Assembly (NCBI GenBank): GCA_023391285.1
Contig: JAEWBF010000084.1
Location: forward strand, 1 to 45,223
DNA: 45,223 nt
DNA from: Verrucomicrobiota bacterium
Lineage (GTDB): Bacteria > Verrucomicrobiota > Verrucomicrobiia > Opitutales > Opitutaceae
Direction of reading: 5' to 3'
A program made the position numbers and the translations under genes. Positions 7,952-18,778 of this stretch are shown here, piece after piece (positions within the stretch are counted from its first letter, which is position 1; every line of letters begins with the position of its first letter). The notes beneath the pieces were generated by a model, which saw only the letters and a program-made list of their open reading frames with translations, did not search any database and was not told where the DNA came from.

Positions 7952-8535
7952 GGCGCAGAAGGGTTGAGGGTGTCGCGAAGCTGGAGGAGTCCGCGGCGGA
8001 TCCAGGTTTTTATGGTGCCGAGCGGTTGAGAAATTTCTTCGGCGATTTGCGGATGGGTCAGGCCGGAGAAGAGCGCGAGGTCGAGGGCGCGGCGCTGTGG
8101 TTCGGGGAGGGCGGTGAGGGCGTTGCGGAGCCGGGTGGTGTTGTCGCGATGTTCGACGGAGGAGCGGACGTTTTCGGGGGTGATGAGGTCGAGGCCTGAT
8201 TCGGGGTCGGAGAGGGAGTCGGTGGCGGGTTGGCGCGAGAATTTTCGCAGCCGATCGATGCACGTGCGACGCGCGATGGTGAGCGCCCAAGTGAACGAGG
8301 TGGATTTTTGGGGATCGAAGGAGGACGCGTGGCGCCAGAGTTTGAGGAATGTGTCTTGCAGCGCTTCTTCGGCGGCGCCGCGATCGTGGAGCATGCGGAC
8401 GGCGACGGAGAAGAGCGGGCCGCTGTAGCGCGCGTAGAGATCGCGAAACGCGTCACGGTCGCCCGCGGCGATGCGGGCGACCAGGCGGGCGTCTTCGGCG
8501 GCGCGGTCGTCGAGCGGTGTCGGCGGCGCGGACAC
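7948..8535 (-). CDS. ECF RNA polymerase sigma factor (SigK/RpoE type)
   Basis: 195 residues from a GTG at 8535. Region 2 is clear (DRDAFRDLYARYSGPLFSVA, then AEEALQDTFLKLWRHA, and WALTIARRTCIDRLRK). Region 4 ends the protein (LPEPQRRALDLALFSGLTHP, then IAEEISQPLGTIKTWIRRG). The frame is open back to 8646, but that part overlaps the upstream gene and has unlikely composition; the GTG leaves 19 bases between genes. No ribosome binding site visible. Co-transcription with the RskA-like protein suggests a membrane-controlled stress response; the signal is unknown. Confidence 0.93.
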   Translation of the reverse strand: MSAPPTPLDDRAAEDARLVARIAAGDRDAFRDLYARYSGPLFSVAVRMLHDRGAAEEALQDTFLKLWRHASSFDPQKSTSFTWALTIARRTCIDRLRKFSRQPATDSLSDPESGLDLITPENVRSSVEHRDNTTRLRNALTALPEPQRRALDLALFSGLTHPQIAEEISQPLGTIKTWIRRGLLQLRDTLNPSAP

Positions 8536-8554
8536 GAATGCGGAGCGCGGCGCG

Positions 8555-9067
8555 TTATTGTTTCGAAGCGGTTGTGGGGAAGAGGACCTGTTCGATCTTC
8601 TTCGCGACCTCGGTGGCGGCGCCTTGGACGACGGTATCGAGCACATCGCTCATGTTGCGGCCCGGACGCGGGTAGTGGCGGTGGGTGATGACGCCGAAGT
8701 CGTGTTTGGTGCCGTGGTCGTAGAGGGTCATCCACGCGCGAAAGGTGAGGTCGCCGGGGCTTTCTTCGCGGATGGGTTGGAGGAAGACGCGCAGCTCGAG
8801 CTCGAGGTCGGGCTGGTTGGCGCCGAAGCGTTCGACTTTGATGGAAAGCGGCCAGTTGCGCTTCTCGAAGACATCGGTGAAGACGCGCGCGACGCGGTGG
8901 TAAAACTCGTCGTTGCTGATGCGGCGTTCGACGGGTTCGACGACGGTGATGGTGAGCGTGCGGCGGGTGTCGTTGGCGGGGGCGTTGTTGGCATCCTCGG
9001 CCTGCACGGCAGGAGCGAGGGCGAGAAGGGAGAGAAGGAGGGTGGAGATAAAGGTGCGACGTTTCAT
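8555..9067 (-). CDS. Secreted protein of unknown function upstream of the sigma factor
   Basis: 170 residues from ATG 9067 with a clear signal peptide (MKRRTFISTLLLSLLALAP, cleavage likely after VQA near residue 23). The mature part of about 147 residues is mixed alpha/beta with no motif I can name; it contains LELELRVFLQPI and AWMTLYDHGTKHDFGVITH. It is probably periplasmic or outer-membrane attached. It precedes the sigma/anti-sigma pair by 19 bases on the same strand and may belong to the same operon, so it could be part of the sensed envelope function (inference). Confidence 0.7.
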   Translation of the reverse strand: MKRRTFISTLLLSLLALAPAVQAEDANNAPANDTRRTLTITVVEPVERRISNDEFYHRVARVFTDVFEKRNWPLSIKVERFGANQPDLELELRVFLQPIREESPGDLTFRAWMTLYDHGTKHDFGVITHRHYPRPGRNMSDVLDTVVQGAATEVAKKIEQVLFPTTASKQ

Positions 9068-9159
9068 GATAAGGAAATATACGCGAAATGGGGCGCGGCG
9101 GATTCAGAATCGTGGAATTGAAACCTTTACCACGGAGGCGCGGAGGGCCGGAGGAAGAG

Positions 9160-9191
9160 AAAGAAAAAGGCCCGCTCGGAGGGAGCGGGCC
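9160..9191 (-). terminator. Rho-independent terminator after gyrA
   Basis: Read on the minus strand: a perfect 9-bp stem (9183-9191 with 9169-9177), five-base loop, then TTTTTCTTTCT. It lies 45 bases after the gyrA stop codon. The remaining DNA to 9068 holds one arm of a CCACGGAGGCGCGGAGG-type repeat. Confidence 0.85.
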
Positions 9192-9235
9192 GGGAAGTGG
9201 TCCCTGCGCTGGGGGCCGGGCTGCGGGAAGACGGT

Positions 9236-11800
<2,565 letters not shown>

Positions 11801-11830
11801 TCGGGAAAGGGGGAATTTGGACGCCGAGGC

Positions 11831-11856
11831 GGACGGCTCGGAGAGCCGTCCCTACC
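11831..11856. repeat. CTAC-tailed hairpin element, copy C, between gyrB and gyrA
   Basis: GGACGGCTC, loop GGA, GAGCCGTCC, tail CTACC. The stem is a perfect 9 bp and differs from the other copies by paired changes. It begins two bases beyond the gyrB stop codon. Confidence 0.8.
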
Positions 11857-11858
11857 GG

Positions 11859-14393
11859 TTACACGTCGAGGTATTGGACGTTGAGGGCGTTGTCTTCGAT
11901 GAACTGGCGGCGCGGGGGGACTTCGTCGCCCATCAGGAGGGTGAACAAGGCATCGGCTTTGGCGGCGTCGTTGATCGAGACTTTGAGGAGGCGGCGCTTT
12001 TCGGGGTCCATGGTGGTCTCGAAGAGCTGCTTCGGGTTCATTTCGCCGAGACCCTTGTAGCGTTGGATGGAGAGGCCCTTGCGGCCGTTGGCGCGGATCG
12101 TGGTGACGATCTCGAGCGGGGAGCGGAGCTCGATCTTGCTCTCGGATTTTTGGCCGAGGTTTTCGGTGATCGTGTAGCGCGGCTCTTCGGTGGCGCTGAA
12201 GCGGTTGATCTCGAGACCGGTGGCGGCGATGGCTTTGAGGAGTTTTGCCATTTCGGTGCTCTCGTAGATTTCGTGGAGCGTGACGCGGCGGCTGGGGCCG
12301 GGCGTTCCGAGTTTCGGGTTCGGAGTTCCGGGTTCGGTTTGTTCCGATTCGTCGGCCGCGAGGCCGTGGGATTGGACGAACTGGGCGCGGGCGGCTTCGT
12401 CGCGGAGGAACTCGTGGGACTCCTTGTTGCCCTCGCGGATGCGCGCGATGTAGCGCGGGAGCGCGTGGGTGGCGGGATCGTGTTGGTCGAGGTATTCGGC
12501 GAGCGAGGCGCCGTAGCGAGTGACGCCGGAGCCGAGTTTTTCGAGGGCGGCGAGGTTTTCGACGATCTTGTCGATTTGCGCGGGATCGAAGACGTGGTTG
12601 TCAGCGAGGCGCGTGAGGACGACGTCCTCGGAGCCGAGCTCGAGCAGGATGCGGTTGAGCTGTTCGTCGTTGTCGACGTATTGCTCGCGCTTCTTGCGCT
12701 TGATTTTGTAGAGCGGCGGCTGGGCGATGTAGACGAAGCCGCGTTCGAGGAGGCCGCGCATCTGGCGGTAGAGGAACGTGAGCAGCAGCGTGCGGATGTG
12801 CGAGCCGTCGACGTCGGCGTCGGTCATGATGATGACCTTGTGGTAGCGCGCCTTGTTGGCGTCGAAGGCGCCCTCGCCCTCGTGGTCGCCGATGCCGGTG
12901 CCGAAGGCGGTGATGAGCGTGCGGATTTCCTCGTTGGCGAGGACCTTGTCGATGCGGGCTTTCTCGACGTTGATGACTTTGCCGCGGAGCGGGAGGATGG
13001 CTTGGAAGCGGCGGTCGCGGCCTTGTTTCGCGGAGCCGCCGGCGGAGTCGCCCTCGACGATGTAGAGCTCGCAGAGTGCGGGGTCGCGTTCGGAGCAGTC
13101 GGCGAGTTTGCCGGGGAGGCCGCCGCCGTGGAGAGCGCCCTTGCGGACGGTTTCGCGGGCTTTGCGCGCGGCTTCGCGGGCGCGGGCGGCGTTGAGGGAT
13201 TTGTCGATGATGCGCTTCGCGATATTGGGATTCGCGGAGAAGTAGAACATCAGGCCCTCGTAGGAGATGGAGCCGACGATGCTTTCGACCTCGGGGGAGA
13301 GGAGTTTGACCTTCGTCTGCGATTCGAACTTCGGGTCGCTGTGCTTGATCGAGATGACGGCGGTGAGGCCTTCGCGAACGTCGTCGCCGGTGATCTGCGG
13401 ATCCTTGTCCTTGAGGAGGCTGTTGGCTTTCGCGTGTTGGTTGATGGCGCGGGTGAGGGCGCTGCGGAAGCCGGAGAGGTGCGTGCCGCCGTCGGGGTTG
13501 TGGATCGTGTTGGTGTAGCAGAGGACCTGGTCGTTGTAGGAGTCGTTGTATTGGAGAACGACGTCGACGTGGATCTCGATGGTTTTGTCTTCGAGCTGCT
13601 GCTGCGTTTCCTTGTGGAAGGCGATGGGCTTCGGGTGGAGGGCGACCTTGCCCTGGTTGAGTTGTTTAACGAACTCCTCGATGCCGTCCTTGTAGAGGAA
13701 GGTTTCGGGTTTCGGGGTGGCGGGGCGCTCGTCGACGAAGACGATTTCGAGGCCGGAGTTGAGGAAGGCGAGTTCGCGCAGGCGTTGAGCGATGCGGTCG
13801 GCTTTGAAGACGGTGGTTTCCTGGAAGATTTCCTTGTCGGGCTTGAACGTGATGAGCGTGCCGGTGCCCTTGGCTTTGCCGATGACCTCGAGTTTGCGGA
13901 CGGTTTGGCCGCGCTCGAATTTCATGTGGTGGACCTGGCCGTTGCGGGAGACCTCCACTTCGAACCATTCGGAGACGGCGTTGACGCATTTCGCGCCGAC
14001 GCCGTGGGTGCCGCCGGAGAATTTATAGCCACCCTGGCCGTATTTGCCGCCGGAGTGGAGGGTGGTGAGGACGAGTTCGACGCCGGGAAGGCCGGAGTCC
14101 TTGTTGATGTCGACGGGGATGCCGCGGCCGTTGTCGCGGATGGAGATAGAGCCGTCGACGTGGATGGCGACCTCGATGCGCGTGCAATGGCCGGCGAGGT
14201 GTTCGTCGACGGAGTTGTCGAGGACTTCGGAGACGCAGTGGTGGAGGGCGCGTTCATCGGTGCCGCCGATATACATGCCCGGCTTTTTGCGGACGGCTTC
14301 GAGGCCCTTGAGTTGGCTCAGTTTCGAAGCGTCGTAGGTGTCGCCGGAAGGCGTGGGTTGCTGGGTGTTTGCGGGGACGGAATCGTCGGCCAT
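11859..14393 (-). CDS. gyrB: DNA gyrase subunit B
   Basis: 844 residues from ATG 14393 (MADDSVPAN). The frame extends 20 codons upstream, but the family start aligns with the Met at 14393. ATPase domain: GMYIGGTDERALHHCVSEVL, DNGRGIPVD, GGTHGVGAKCVNA. Transducer, then TOPRIM with EGDSAGGSAKQGRDR, LPLRGKVINVEKAR and DADVDGSHIRTLLL. The C-terminus has QRYKGLGEMNPKQL. Between TOPRIM and tail lies a family-variable insertion that includes PGTPNPKLGTPGP (about residues 684-698), encoded by GAACCCGG/GAACTCCG-like repeat DNA. Forms A2B2 gyrase with the next gene; same operon. Confidence 0.98.
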   Translation of the reverse strand: MADDSVPANTQQPTPSGDTYDASKLSQLKGLEAVRKKPGMYIGGTDERALHHCVSEVLDNSVDEHLAGHCTRIEVAIHVDGSISIRDNGRGIPVDINKDSGLPGVELVLTTLHSGGKYGQGGYKFSGGTHGVGAKCVNAVSEWFEVEVSRNGQVHHMKFERGQTVRKLEVIGKAKGTGTLITFKPDKEIFQETTVFKADRIAQRLRELAFLNSGLEIVFVDERPATPKPETFLYKDGIEEFVKQLNQGKVALHPKPIAFHKETQQQLEDKTIEIHVDVVLQYNDSYNDQVLCYTNTIHNPDGGTHLSGFRSALTRAINQHAKANSLLKDKDPQITGDDVREGLTAVISIKHSDPKFESQTKVKLLSPEVESIVGSISYEGLMFYFSANPNIAKRIIDKSLNAARAREAARKARETVRKGALHGGGLPGKLADCSERDPALCELYIVEGDSAGGSAKQGRDRRFQAILPLRGKVINVEKARIDKVLANEEIRTLITAFGTGIGDHEGEGAFDANKARYHKVIIMTDADVDGSHIRTLLLTFLYRQMRGLLERGFVYIAQPPLYKIKRKKREQYVDNDEQLNRILLELGSEDVVLTRLADNHVFDPAQIDKIVENLAALEKLGSGVTRYGASLAEYLDQHDPATHALPRYIARIREGNKESHEFLRDEAARAQFVQSHGLAADESEQTEPGTPNPKLGTPGPSRRVTLHEIYESTEMAKLLKAIAATGLEINRFSATEEPRYTITENLGQKSESKIELRSPLEIVTTIRANGRKGLSIQRYKGLGEMNPKQLFETTMDPEKRRLLKVSINDAAKADALFTLLMGDEVPPRRQFIEDNALNVQYLDV

Positions 14394-14559
14394 GAAAGGG
14401 TGTTTTGAGAGGGAAAACGGAAAGGAAAAATGTGCCGTTTCGGGTCGATGCACGCGAGGTTTTTATTGAGAAAAAACCAACGCAAATTGGCCCTCCTTTT
14501 CGCTTTAGACGGGAGGTTTCGTTTGACCGCTATCCGGGTAGGGGGACAGGCTCGCGGCG

Positions 14560-15279
14560 ATGCTCACGCCCCTGTTGGAGAAGCTGTTGATTTTACAGGA
14601 TCGGGACAGCCGCAAGCGGTCGCTCGAGGCGCAGTTGAAAGCGGTGCCGAAGGAGGTGTCGCTCGTGGAGCAGAAGATCGCGGCGGAACGCGGGGCGATC
14701 GAGGCGGCGAAGGCTGAGTTGAATACGCTGGAGACGAAAAAGAAGATGGTCGAAGGCGAGATTGCGGCGGCGGAGGGGAAGTTGGCGAAATACAAGACGC
14801 AGCAATCGCTGGTGCGGAAGAACGACGAGTATCAGGCGCTGGGCCACGAGATTGAAACGACGGAGGCGGCGATCGGGACGTTGGAGGAGCAGGAGCTCGA
14901 GGTGATGTATGCGATCGATGAGGCGAAGAAGAAGTTCGCGGAGGCGGAAGGGGTGTTGAAGGGGAACATCTCGGGGCACGAGGGACGGATCGCGACGTTG
15001 CGGGAGCGGGAGAAGAATCTGGCGGCGGAGTTGGTGGAAGCGGAGAAGGAGTTTGGGGCGGCGCGCGGGCCGGTGGGGGAGCCGGCGTTGCGGGTTTACG
15101 ATCGGATCGCGGCGCGCAACATGCCGGCGGTGGTGGCGATTCACGCGGGGAAATGCGCGGGGTGTCATTTGAAAGTCTCGAGCGAGGTCGAGTCGGCGGC
15201 GCGCGGGAAGGGCGGCGAGACGGGGATGCAGCTGGCGACGTGCGATCAGTGTGGGCGGATTGTGTATTGGGAAGCTTAA
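14560..15279 (+). CDS. Coiled-coil C4 zinc-ribbon protein (DUF164 / CdsZ type)
   Basis: 239 residues. Residues about 5-180 form a long charged coiled coil (LLEKLLILQDRDSRKRSLEA, then repeated E/K-rich heptads with KNDEYQALGHEIE). The C-terminus has a four-cysteine zinc ribbon: CAGC, then after about 28 residues CDQC, ending GRIVYWEA. This layout is typical of the bacterial DUF164 / zf-RING_7 family. It is cytoplasmic and probably nucleic-acid or complex associated; function is not settled. Start at ATG 14560, 166 bases from the divergent gyrB start. The RNase P RNA gene follows on the same strand 111 bases later. Confidence 0.9.
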   Translation: MLTPLLEKLLILQDRDSRKRSLEAQLKAVPKEVSLVEQKIAAERGAIEAAKAELNTLETKKKMVEGEIAAAEGKLAKYKTQQSLVRKNDEYQALGHEIETTEAAIGTLEEQELEVMYAIDEAKKKFAEAEGVLKGNISGHEGRIATLREREKNLAAELVEAEKEFGAARGPVGEPALRVYDRIAARNMPAVVAIHAGKCAGCHLKVSSEVESAARGKGGETGMQLATCDQCGRIVYWEA

Positions 15280-15282
15280 GAG

Positions 15283-15321
15283 GTTCTGAGTTCTGGGTTT
15301 TGAGTTCTGGGTTCTCAGTTG
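15283..15321. repeat. Tandem degenerate GTTCTGAG/GTTCTGGG repeat
   Basis: Four to five units of GTTCTGAG / GTTCTGGG between the zinc-ribbon gene and rnpB. The same kind of unit, on the opposite strand, occurs inside gyrB at about 12298-12345. Confidence 0.7.
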
Positions 15322-15390
15322 GGATGTCGAGTCGAGGAGGCGGGCGTTCGGCTTGCGTAACGATTGCGAAGTCGATTGGGTCGCGGGCTT

Positions 15391-15880
15391 AGCTTTGGGG
15401 CCTGATCGTCGCTCCGTTGTTCTTTGATCCCAAGGCGCGGGTAATGCCGCGCTCGTTGAAGGATATTCGGAGAGGAAAGTCCGGACACCACAGGGCAGGA
15501 TGCCGCACGAGCTTCACGGCAAGTGCGGGCGGCGCGCGTCAAGGCGCGTCGACGGACAGTGTCACAGAAAACATACCGCCCCTTTGAGATTTGAGATCTC
15601 AGATTTGAAATTTCAAAAGGGTAAGGGTGAAAAGGTGGGGTAAGAGCCCACCGCGTCGTCAGCGATGACGGCGGCATGAAAAACCCCTTCCGGTGCAAGG
15701 CAAAATAGGCGGCTGGGCGGCCCGTCCGATAGCCGCGGGTATGCTGCATCCGCCGTCGCTCGTGCGCTTCGCGCGCGAGCTATGGCGGACAGGTCCGCCG
15801 TGAGGCGGGCTTGAGAGAAATGACGATCGAATCCCGCGAAAGCGGGAGGAACAAAATCCGGCTTATCGGCCCCAAAGCTG
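15391..15880 (+). ncRNA. rnpB: RNase P RNA, bacterial type A, with expanded peripheral helices
   Basis: The catalytic RNA of RNase P, which trims tRNA 5' ends. Conserved blocks: GAGGAAAGTCCGGAC near 15471-15486, GGGCAGG, AGGGTGAAAAGGTGGGG and TAAGAGCCCACC at 15624-15652, CAAGGCAAAATAGGC near 15697, and ACAAAATCCGGCTTATCGG at 15851-15869. The ends pair perfectly as P1 (15391-15402 with 15868-15879). ATTTTTTTCT follows, so P1 may also act as terminator. About 490 nt against about 377 in E. coli. The extra length includes an AT-rich hairpin at the P12 position (15580-15621) and a large hairpin near 15749-15789. Ends are approximate to a few bases. Confidence 0.95.
15583..15618 (+). repeat. AT-rich repeat-like insertion in the P12 helix of rnpB
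   Basis: TTTGAGATTTGAGATCTCAG followed by ATTTGAAATTTCAAAA. It is about 75% A/T inside a GC-rich RNA, is flanked by CCC and GGG that pair, and takes the place of the P12 hairpin just before the conserved GGGTGAAAAGG block. The unit TTTGAGA / TTTGAAA recurs within it. Confidence 0.65.
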
Positions 15881-15921
15881 ATTTTTTTCTGGGTGCGGCG
15901 TGAGGGAGAAAAGGACGAGAA

Positions 15922-15948
15922 AGAAAAAGCCCGCCGGGGCGGCGGGCT
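15922..15948 (-). terminator. Rho-independent terminator of the kinase/regulator operon
   Basis: On the minus strand: AGCCCGCC, loop, GGCGGGCT, then TTTTCTTTC. Perfect 8-bp stem, 30 bases after the response regulator stop codon. Nearly the same sequence ends ppnP (18343-18364). Confidence 0.85.
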
Positions 15949-15978
15949 CTGTCGGTAGCTGGAATTCGGATACGCAGA

Positions 15979-16647
15979 TTAGATCTGCGACTTGGCTTGG
16001 ACGTAGAGGGCGGCGGCTTGGGAGCGGCGCTTCACCTGAAGTTTCTCGAACACGTTCACGAGGTAGTTCTTCACGGTGTTTTCGCTGAGGACGAGCTCTT
16101 GGGCCACCTGCTTGTTGGTCAAGCCGGCGGCGACGAGGGCGAGGACGCGTTTCTCCTGTTGGGAGAGTGAGGAAAGGCTGGAGGTGCTGGGCCCGCTGGC
16201 GTCGCGGATGAAACGGAGCACGCGGTCGGTAACATCGGGAGCGAGCACGGAGCGGCCGGCGGCGGCGTCGATGATCGATTTTACGAGGGCGGAAGGATCG
16301 ATCTCCTTCATGATGTAACCCTGGGCGCCGGCGACGACGGCGTCGTAGATGAAATTGTCGGAGCTGAAGGACGTGAGAACGAGGATGCGGATGCCGGGAT
16401 GACGGCGGAGAATTTCTTTGCACGCGTCGAGTCCGGAGCCGTCGGGCAGGCGGATGTCGAGAAGGACGACGTCGGGCATGAGTTCGTCGGCGAGGCGAAT
16501 GCCATCGGCGACGGTGCCGGCTTCGCCGGCGACTTCGATCGGCGTATCGCCGTCTTGCAGGCTGAGAATGGCGCGAACGCCCTGGCGAACGAGGGCGCTG
16601 TCGTCGACGAGCAGAACGCGAATGGGTTTCGACGGGGCGATGGTCAT
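15979..16647 (-). CDS. NarL/FixJ-type response regulator
   Basis: 222 residues from ATG 16647. Receiver domain 9-125 with acidic pair D15-D16, phosphorylation site D64 (VVLLDIRLPDG) and conserved lysine K114 (GYIMKE). Then a short serine-rich linker and a LuxR-type helix-turn-helix (SQQEKRVLALVAAGLTNKQV, then SENTVKNYLVNVFEKL). The output is DNA binding; the spacing and 'SENTVKNYL' fit the NarL/DosR group. The ATG overlaps the kinase stop codon (ATGA), so the two are translationally coupled and form one two-component system. Target genes cannot be read from this window. Confidence 0.95.
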   Translation of the reverse strand: MTIAPSKPIRVLLVDDSALVRQGVRAILSLQDGDTPIEVAGEAGTVADGIRLADELMPDVVLLDIRLPDGSGLDACKEILRRHPGIRILVLTSFSSDNFIYDAVVAGAQGYIMKEIDPSALVKSIIDAAAGRSVLAPDVTDRVLRFIRDASGPSTSSLSSLSQQEKRVLALVAAGLTNKQVAQELVLSENTVKNYLVNVFEKLQVKRRSQAAALYVQAKSQI

Positions 16648-18236
16648 GGCGCGAGCGGGGTAAGAGGAATGCTGACGCGGATGCGAGTTTGCTGTCCGGG
16701 AAGGGAGTCAATCAAGAGGTTGCCCGCAAGCTCCTTGCTGCGTTCGGAGAGATTCGTAAGTCCTTTGCCATCGCGGGTTGGGTCGCTGCCGGGTTGAAAG
16801 CCGCGGCCATTGTCGACGACTTCGACGATGCCGTTGGCGCTTTCGATGCGAAGCGAGATGGTGATCGAGGTGGCGTGGCCGTGGCGGAGGGCGTTGCTGA
16901 TGCACTCGCGGACGATGTGAAGGATGTGAATTTGTTGAGGCTGTGTGAAACGTTCAGCCGCGATGTCTTCGATGTGGAGGGAGAAGTGGGCGCCCTGGGT
17001 GGAGCGAAAATTTTCGACCACGGCATTGAGGGCTTGGCGAAACGTGCGATGACGCAGGACCTCGGGTTCGAGGCCCATGATGAAGCTGCGGAGGTCGTGG
17101 ATGACGTCGTTGAACTGCGCTCCGACCTGGTCGAGGGTTTGTTCGGAGGCGGCGGGGTCGGAGCGGAGCGTGAGGCGAGCGCTCATCACACCCATGCCGC
17201 AAGCGTAGATCGTTTGAATGACGCTGTCGTGGAGATCGCGGCCGAGACGGGCGCGTTCGGCGAGCATGGCCTGGAGAGAGGCGCGTTGTTCGGCGGAGGT
17301 TTGGACGAGGCGGGCGATGCGACCGAGCTCGTGGCGGCGGGCGAGCAGGGGCCGGATGGCGCGAGGGTCGTCGTCGGAAAGGCTTTGGCCGATGAGATGA
17401 AGCGGACGAAGCACCCAGAGGTAGAGCGCGAAAACGACGATGGCGATCGTGATGACGCCGTAGGCAAGGAACGGGAGGGCGTTGCGGGTGCTGACTTCGA
17501 CGAGACGCTGAAGTTTGTCGACGTGGTAATCGAGATGGAGAACGCGGAGCGGCTGGCCGGCGGAGTCGCGGAGCACGTGGCTCACGCGAAGGGTGACGGG
17601 ATGAACGGGGAAGTCGGGGGCTGCGCCTGGCGCGGTGATGCGGACGTCGCTTTCATTGAGATGGGCGATGGTTTGGAGAAATTTATCGTCCCAGCGACGT
17701 GCGACGAAGAACCAGCCCTGGGGCGGCGATTGGCGGTCGATGTCGAGAGAAGGTTGAAGCGGAGCGCCGCGGACCTCGAGGAGCCCTGCCGAGCTTTCGA
17801 GGAAGAAGTGAGGCGTGCGCGTGCGGGCGGTGATCTGCCGAACTTCTTCGGCGGTGAAGAGAGCGACGATATCGGGTTCGAAGCCGACGAGGTTGGCGAT
17901 GGCGTAGGATTTGGTGCCGTCGAGTTTGAAGACCCAGGCGCCGACGGCGTTGAAGGTCGGGAGACTGGCGTCGATGTTAACGGAGGCCCAAGTCTTGTCG
18001 GGATGATTGGCGAATCCGACCATGTCGTCCCAGAGGGAGTAATCGCGCGCGAATGTCTCGAGCGAGGCGCCGATGAGGATGAGGACGCGATCGAGGAGTT
18101 GTTCGCGTTCCGTTTGGGTGGTGCGGAGGATTTCGTTGGCGCCGCGGCGGGCGAGCTCGTGTTGCCAGAAGACCGACCCGAGAAAGAGGACGAGGGTAAG
18201 CCCGAGAAGAGTGGCGAAGCGGGACTTGAGGCTCAT
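16644..18236 (-). CDS. CHASE4-domain sensor histidine kinase (NarX-like class)
   Basis: 530 residues from ATG 18236. Membrane segment 1 at about 8-25, an extracytoplasmic domain 30-250 resembling CHASE4 (YSLWDDMVGFANHPDKTWAS, then the FNAVGAWVFKLDG segment), membrane segment 2 at about 255-277, and a linker. The HisKA_3 dimerisation helix has phospho-acceptor H336 (GRDLHDSVIQTIY). The HATPase domain has ECISNALRHGHA, VVDNGRGF and DGKGLTNLSER. The frame is open for another 400 codons upstream but only over ppnP and holA. It passes phosphate to the overlapping regulator. The ligand is unknown. Confidence 0.93.
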   Translation of the reverse strand: MSLKSRFATLLGLTLVLFLGSVFWQHELARRGANEILRTTQTEREQLLDRVLILIGASLETFARDYSLWDDMVGFANHPDKTWASVNIDASLPTFNAVGAWVFKLDGTKSYAIANLVGFEPDIVALFTAEEVRQITARTRTPHFFLESSAGLLEVRGAPLQPSLDIDRQSPPQGWFFVARRWDDKFLQTIAHLNESDVRITAPGAAPDFPVHPVTLRVSHVLRDSAGQPLRVLHLDYHVDKLQRLVEVSTRNALPFLAYGVITIAIVVFALYLWVLRPLHLIGQSLSDDDPRAIRPLLARRHELGRIARLVQTSAEQRASLQAMLAERARLGRDLHDSVIQTIYACGMGVMSARLTLRSDPAASEQTLDQVGAQFNDVIHDLRSFIMGLEPEVLRHRTFRQALNAVVENFRSTQGAHFSLHIEDIAAERFTQPQQIHILHIVRECISNALRHGHATSITISLRIESANGIVEVVDNGRGFQPGSDPTRDGKGLTNLSERSKELAGNLLIDSLPGQQTRIRVSIPLTPLAP

Positions 18237-18335
18237 GCGGCGGCGTTGGCGGCCAGCATGGCGCAGTGGGTCAGGGAGTCGATAGTGGAGGCGAGGAGCG
18301 TGCGGGCGGGCCGGGTGGTGCGGCGGGAATGGGAA

Positions 18336-18364
18336 ATAAAAAAGCCCGCCGGGGTCGGCGGGCT
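18336..18364 (-). terminator. Rho-independent terminator after ppnP
   Basis: Minus strand: AGCCCGCC, loop GACCCC, GGCGGGCT, then TTTTTTATTT. It ends 19 bases beyond the ppnP stop codon. Confidence 0.88.
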
Positions 18365-18382
18365 TCATGCAGAGGGGGCGAA

Positions 18383-18706
18383 TTACAGGAAGCTGCAGAT
18401 GTATTCGCAGATGCCGGAGGTGACTTGGATGTCGAAGCCGGAGTTGCCGGGGACGTCGAAATGTTGTCCGGCGGCATAGTCGCGGGTTTCGGGCGAGCCG
18501 TCGATTTTCACGCGGCAGGAGCCGGCGACGATTTCCATGCGCTCGGGGGCGCCGGTGCCGAAGTGGAATGCGCCGGGATAGATGAGGCCGAGGGTTTTCT
18601 TGGCGCCGTCGGCGGTGATGACGGTGTGGCTGACGACTTTGCCGTCGAAGTAGAGGTTGGCCTTGGTGTGGACCGTGACGTTTTTGAATTCGGTGGGGAG
18701 GGACAT
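18383..18706 (-). CDS. ppnP: Pyrimidine/purine nucleoside phosphorylase (DUF1255)
   Basis: 107 residues. A small cupin that splits nucleosides with phosphate to give the base and ribose-1-phosphate, in salvage. Family pattern: ANLYFDGKVVSHTVITADG, KTLGLIYPGAFHFGTGAPE, MEIVAGSCRVKIDG, YAAGQHFDVPGNSGFDIQV, then EYICSF at the C-terminus. Length and order are normal. ATG 18706 has GGGAGGGAC just upstream, a fair ribosome binding site. It has its own terminator and follows holA by 72 bases of heptamer repeat. Confidence 0.93.
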   Translation of the reverse strand: MSLPTEFKNVTVHTKANLYFDGKVVSHTVITADGAKKTLGLIYPGAFHFGTGAPERMEIVAGSCRVKIDGSPETRDYAAGQHFDVPGNSGFDIQVTSGICEYICSFL

Positions 18707-18709
18707 GTG

Positions 18710-18752
18710 AGTTGAGAGATGAGAGTTGAGAGTTGAGAGATGGGAGATGGGA
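18710..18752. repeat. Degenerate GTTGAGAGATGAGA heptamer repeat between holA and ppnP
   Basis: Five to six units of (G)TTGAGAG / ATGAGAG / ATGGGAG fill most of the gap. The same unit encodes the N-terminus of the symporter at 6538-6580. Confidence 0.7.
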
Positions 18753-18778
18753 GGCGGGGAGAGGGAGAAAGAGAAAGA

